From contig WMCF01000029.1 of the NCBI GenBank assembly GCA_009792885.1, positions 5,226,000 to 5,289,999 of the forward strand: a DNA stretch of 64,000 nucleotides, read 5' to 3'. The notes under the pieces are model-generated. The model made no database searches and was not told the DNA's origin. It saw nothing but the letters and a program-made list of their open reading frames with translations. Position 1 is the first letter of the stretch; each line of letters opens with the position of its first letter. Shown one piece after another: positions 63,899-64,000 of this stretch. The translations under genes and the position numbers were made by a program. The stretch is from Eremophila alpestris peregrina (taxonomy: Eukaryota > Chordata > Aves > Passeriformes > Alaudidae).

Positions 63899-64000
63899 GG
63901 ATTTTTGTGTTCTCATTCCAAACTTTACTCCTTAACCCTATTTATTTTGAATGTATGGACTTTTCCAGTGGTTAGCCAATAAAAGCAAACACTTCACATA
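63899..64000. other. Right-edge spacer
   Basis: AT-rich noncoding sequence to the window edge, with nothing supported. Confidence 0.5.

Noticed and set aside
1..64000. CRISPR arrays, prokaryotic operons, phage or plasmid features
   Set aside because: No regularly spaced repeats, ribosome-binding sites or long adjacent frames. The sequence is plainly vertebrate-type noncoding DNA.

Overview
The window reads as nuclear DNA of a vertebrate, most likely a bird. It is AT-rich with large spacers, no run-on coding, no operons and no prokaryotic signals. CpG is depleted everywhere except in a few short patches. There is a single long tetranucleotide microsatellite, and no SINE, LINE or LTR element that I can recognise, whereas a mammalian window of this size would normally show several. 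I infer 'bird' from low repeat density and texture, not from an identified gene, so reptile or another vertebrate remains possible.

I found no protein-coding gene I can name. The longest open frames (164, 160, 157, 139, 133 and 130 codons) are either translations of the microsatellite or are what AT-rich noncoding DNA gives by chance. The window is best described as intergenic DNA (a gene desert) or the inside of a very large intron.

Layout. From 0 to 10 kb: AT-rich spacer with one weak exon-like block (229-421), short tandem duplications near 4 kb and a possible conserved block near 4.6-4.85 kb. From 10.2 to 12.1 kb: the most distinctive interval, with a GC-richer block, a compact CpG-rich patch interrupted by a perfect 91-bp ATCC microsatellite, and then a CpG-containing block that looks like conserved noncoding DNA. 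From 12 to 18 kb: spacer, one block near 15.9 kb and a hairpin-dense GC-rich patch at 16585-16707. From 18.2 to 21.0 kb: three blocks rich in homeodomain TAATTA cores, with an exact POU octamer and a forkhead motif, the best enhancer-cluster candidate here. From 21 to 36 kb: mostly featureless, with small blocks near 23.7, 25.2 and 30.0 kb. From 36.3 to 37.5 kb: two further blocks. From 37.5 to 54.6 kb: mostly featureless with small tandem repeats. From 54.6 to 64 kb: a palindromic nuclear-receptor-like site, a possible 48-nt microexon at 58979-59026 and a block near the right edge.

If the blocks are regulatory, the simplest reading is long-range enhancers of a gene outside the window, possibly a developmental regulator, with the CpG patch as a possible promoter of an unannotated noncoding transcript. 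Nothing in the sequence proves this. Conservation alignments and RNA data would decide it. I see no convincing new biological system, and the findings are graded accordingly.
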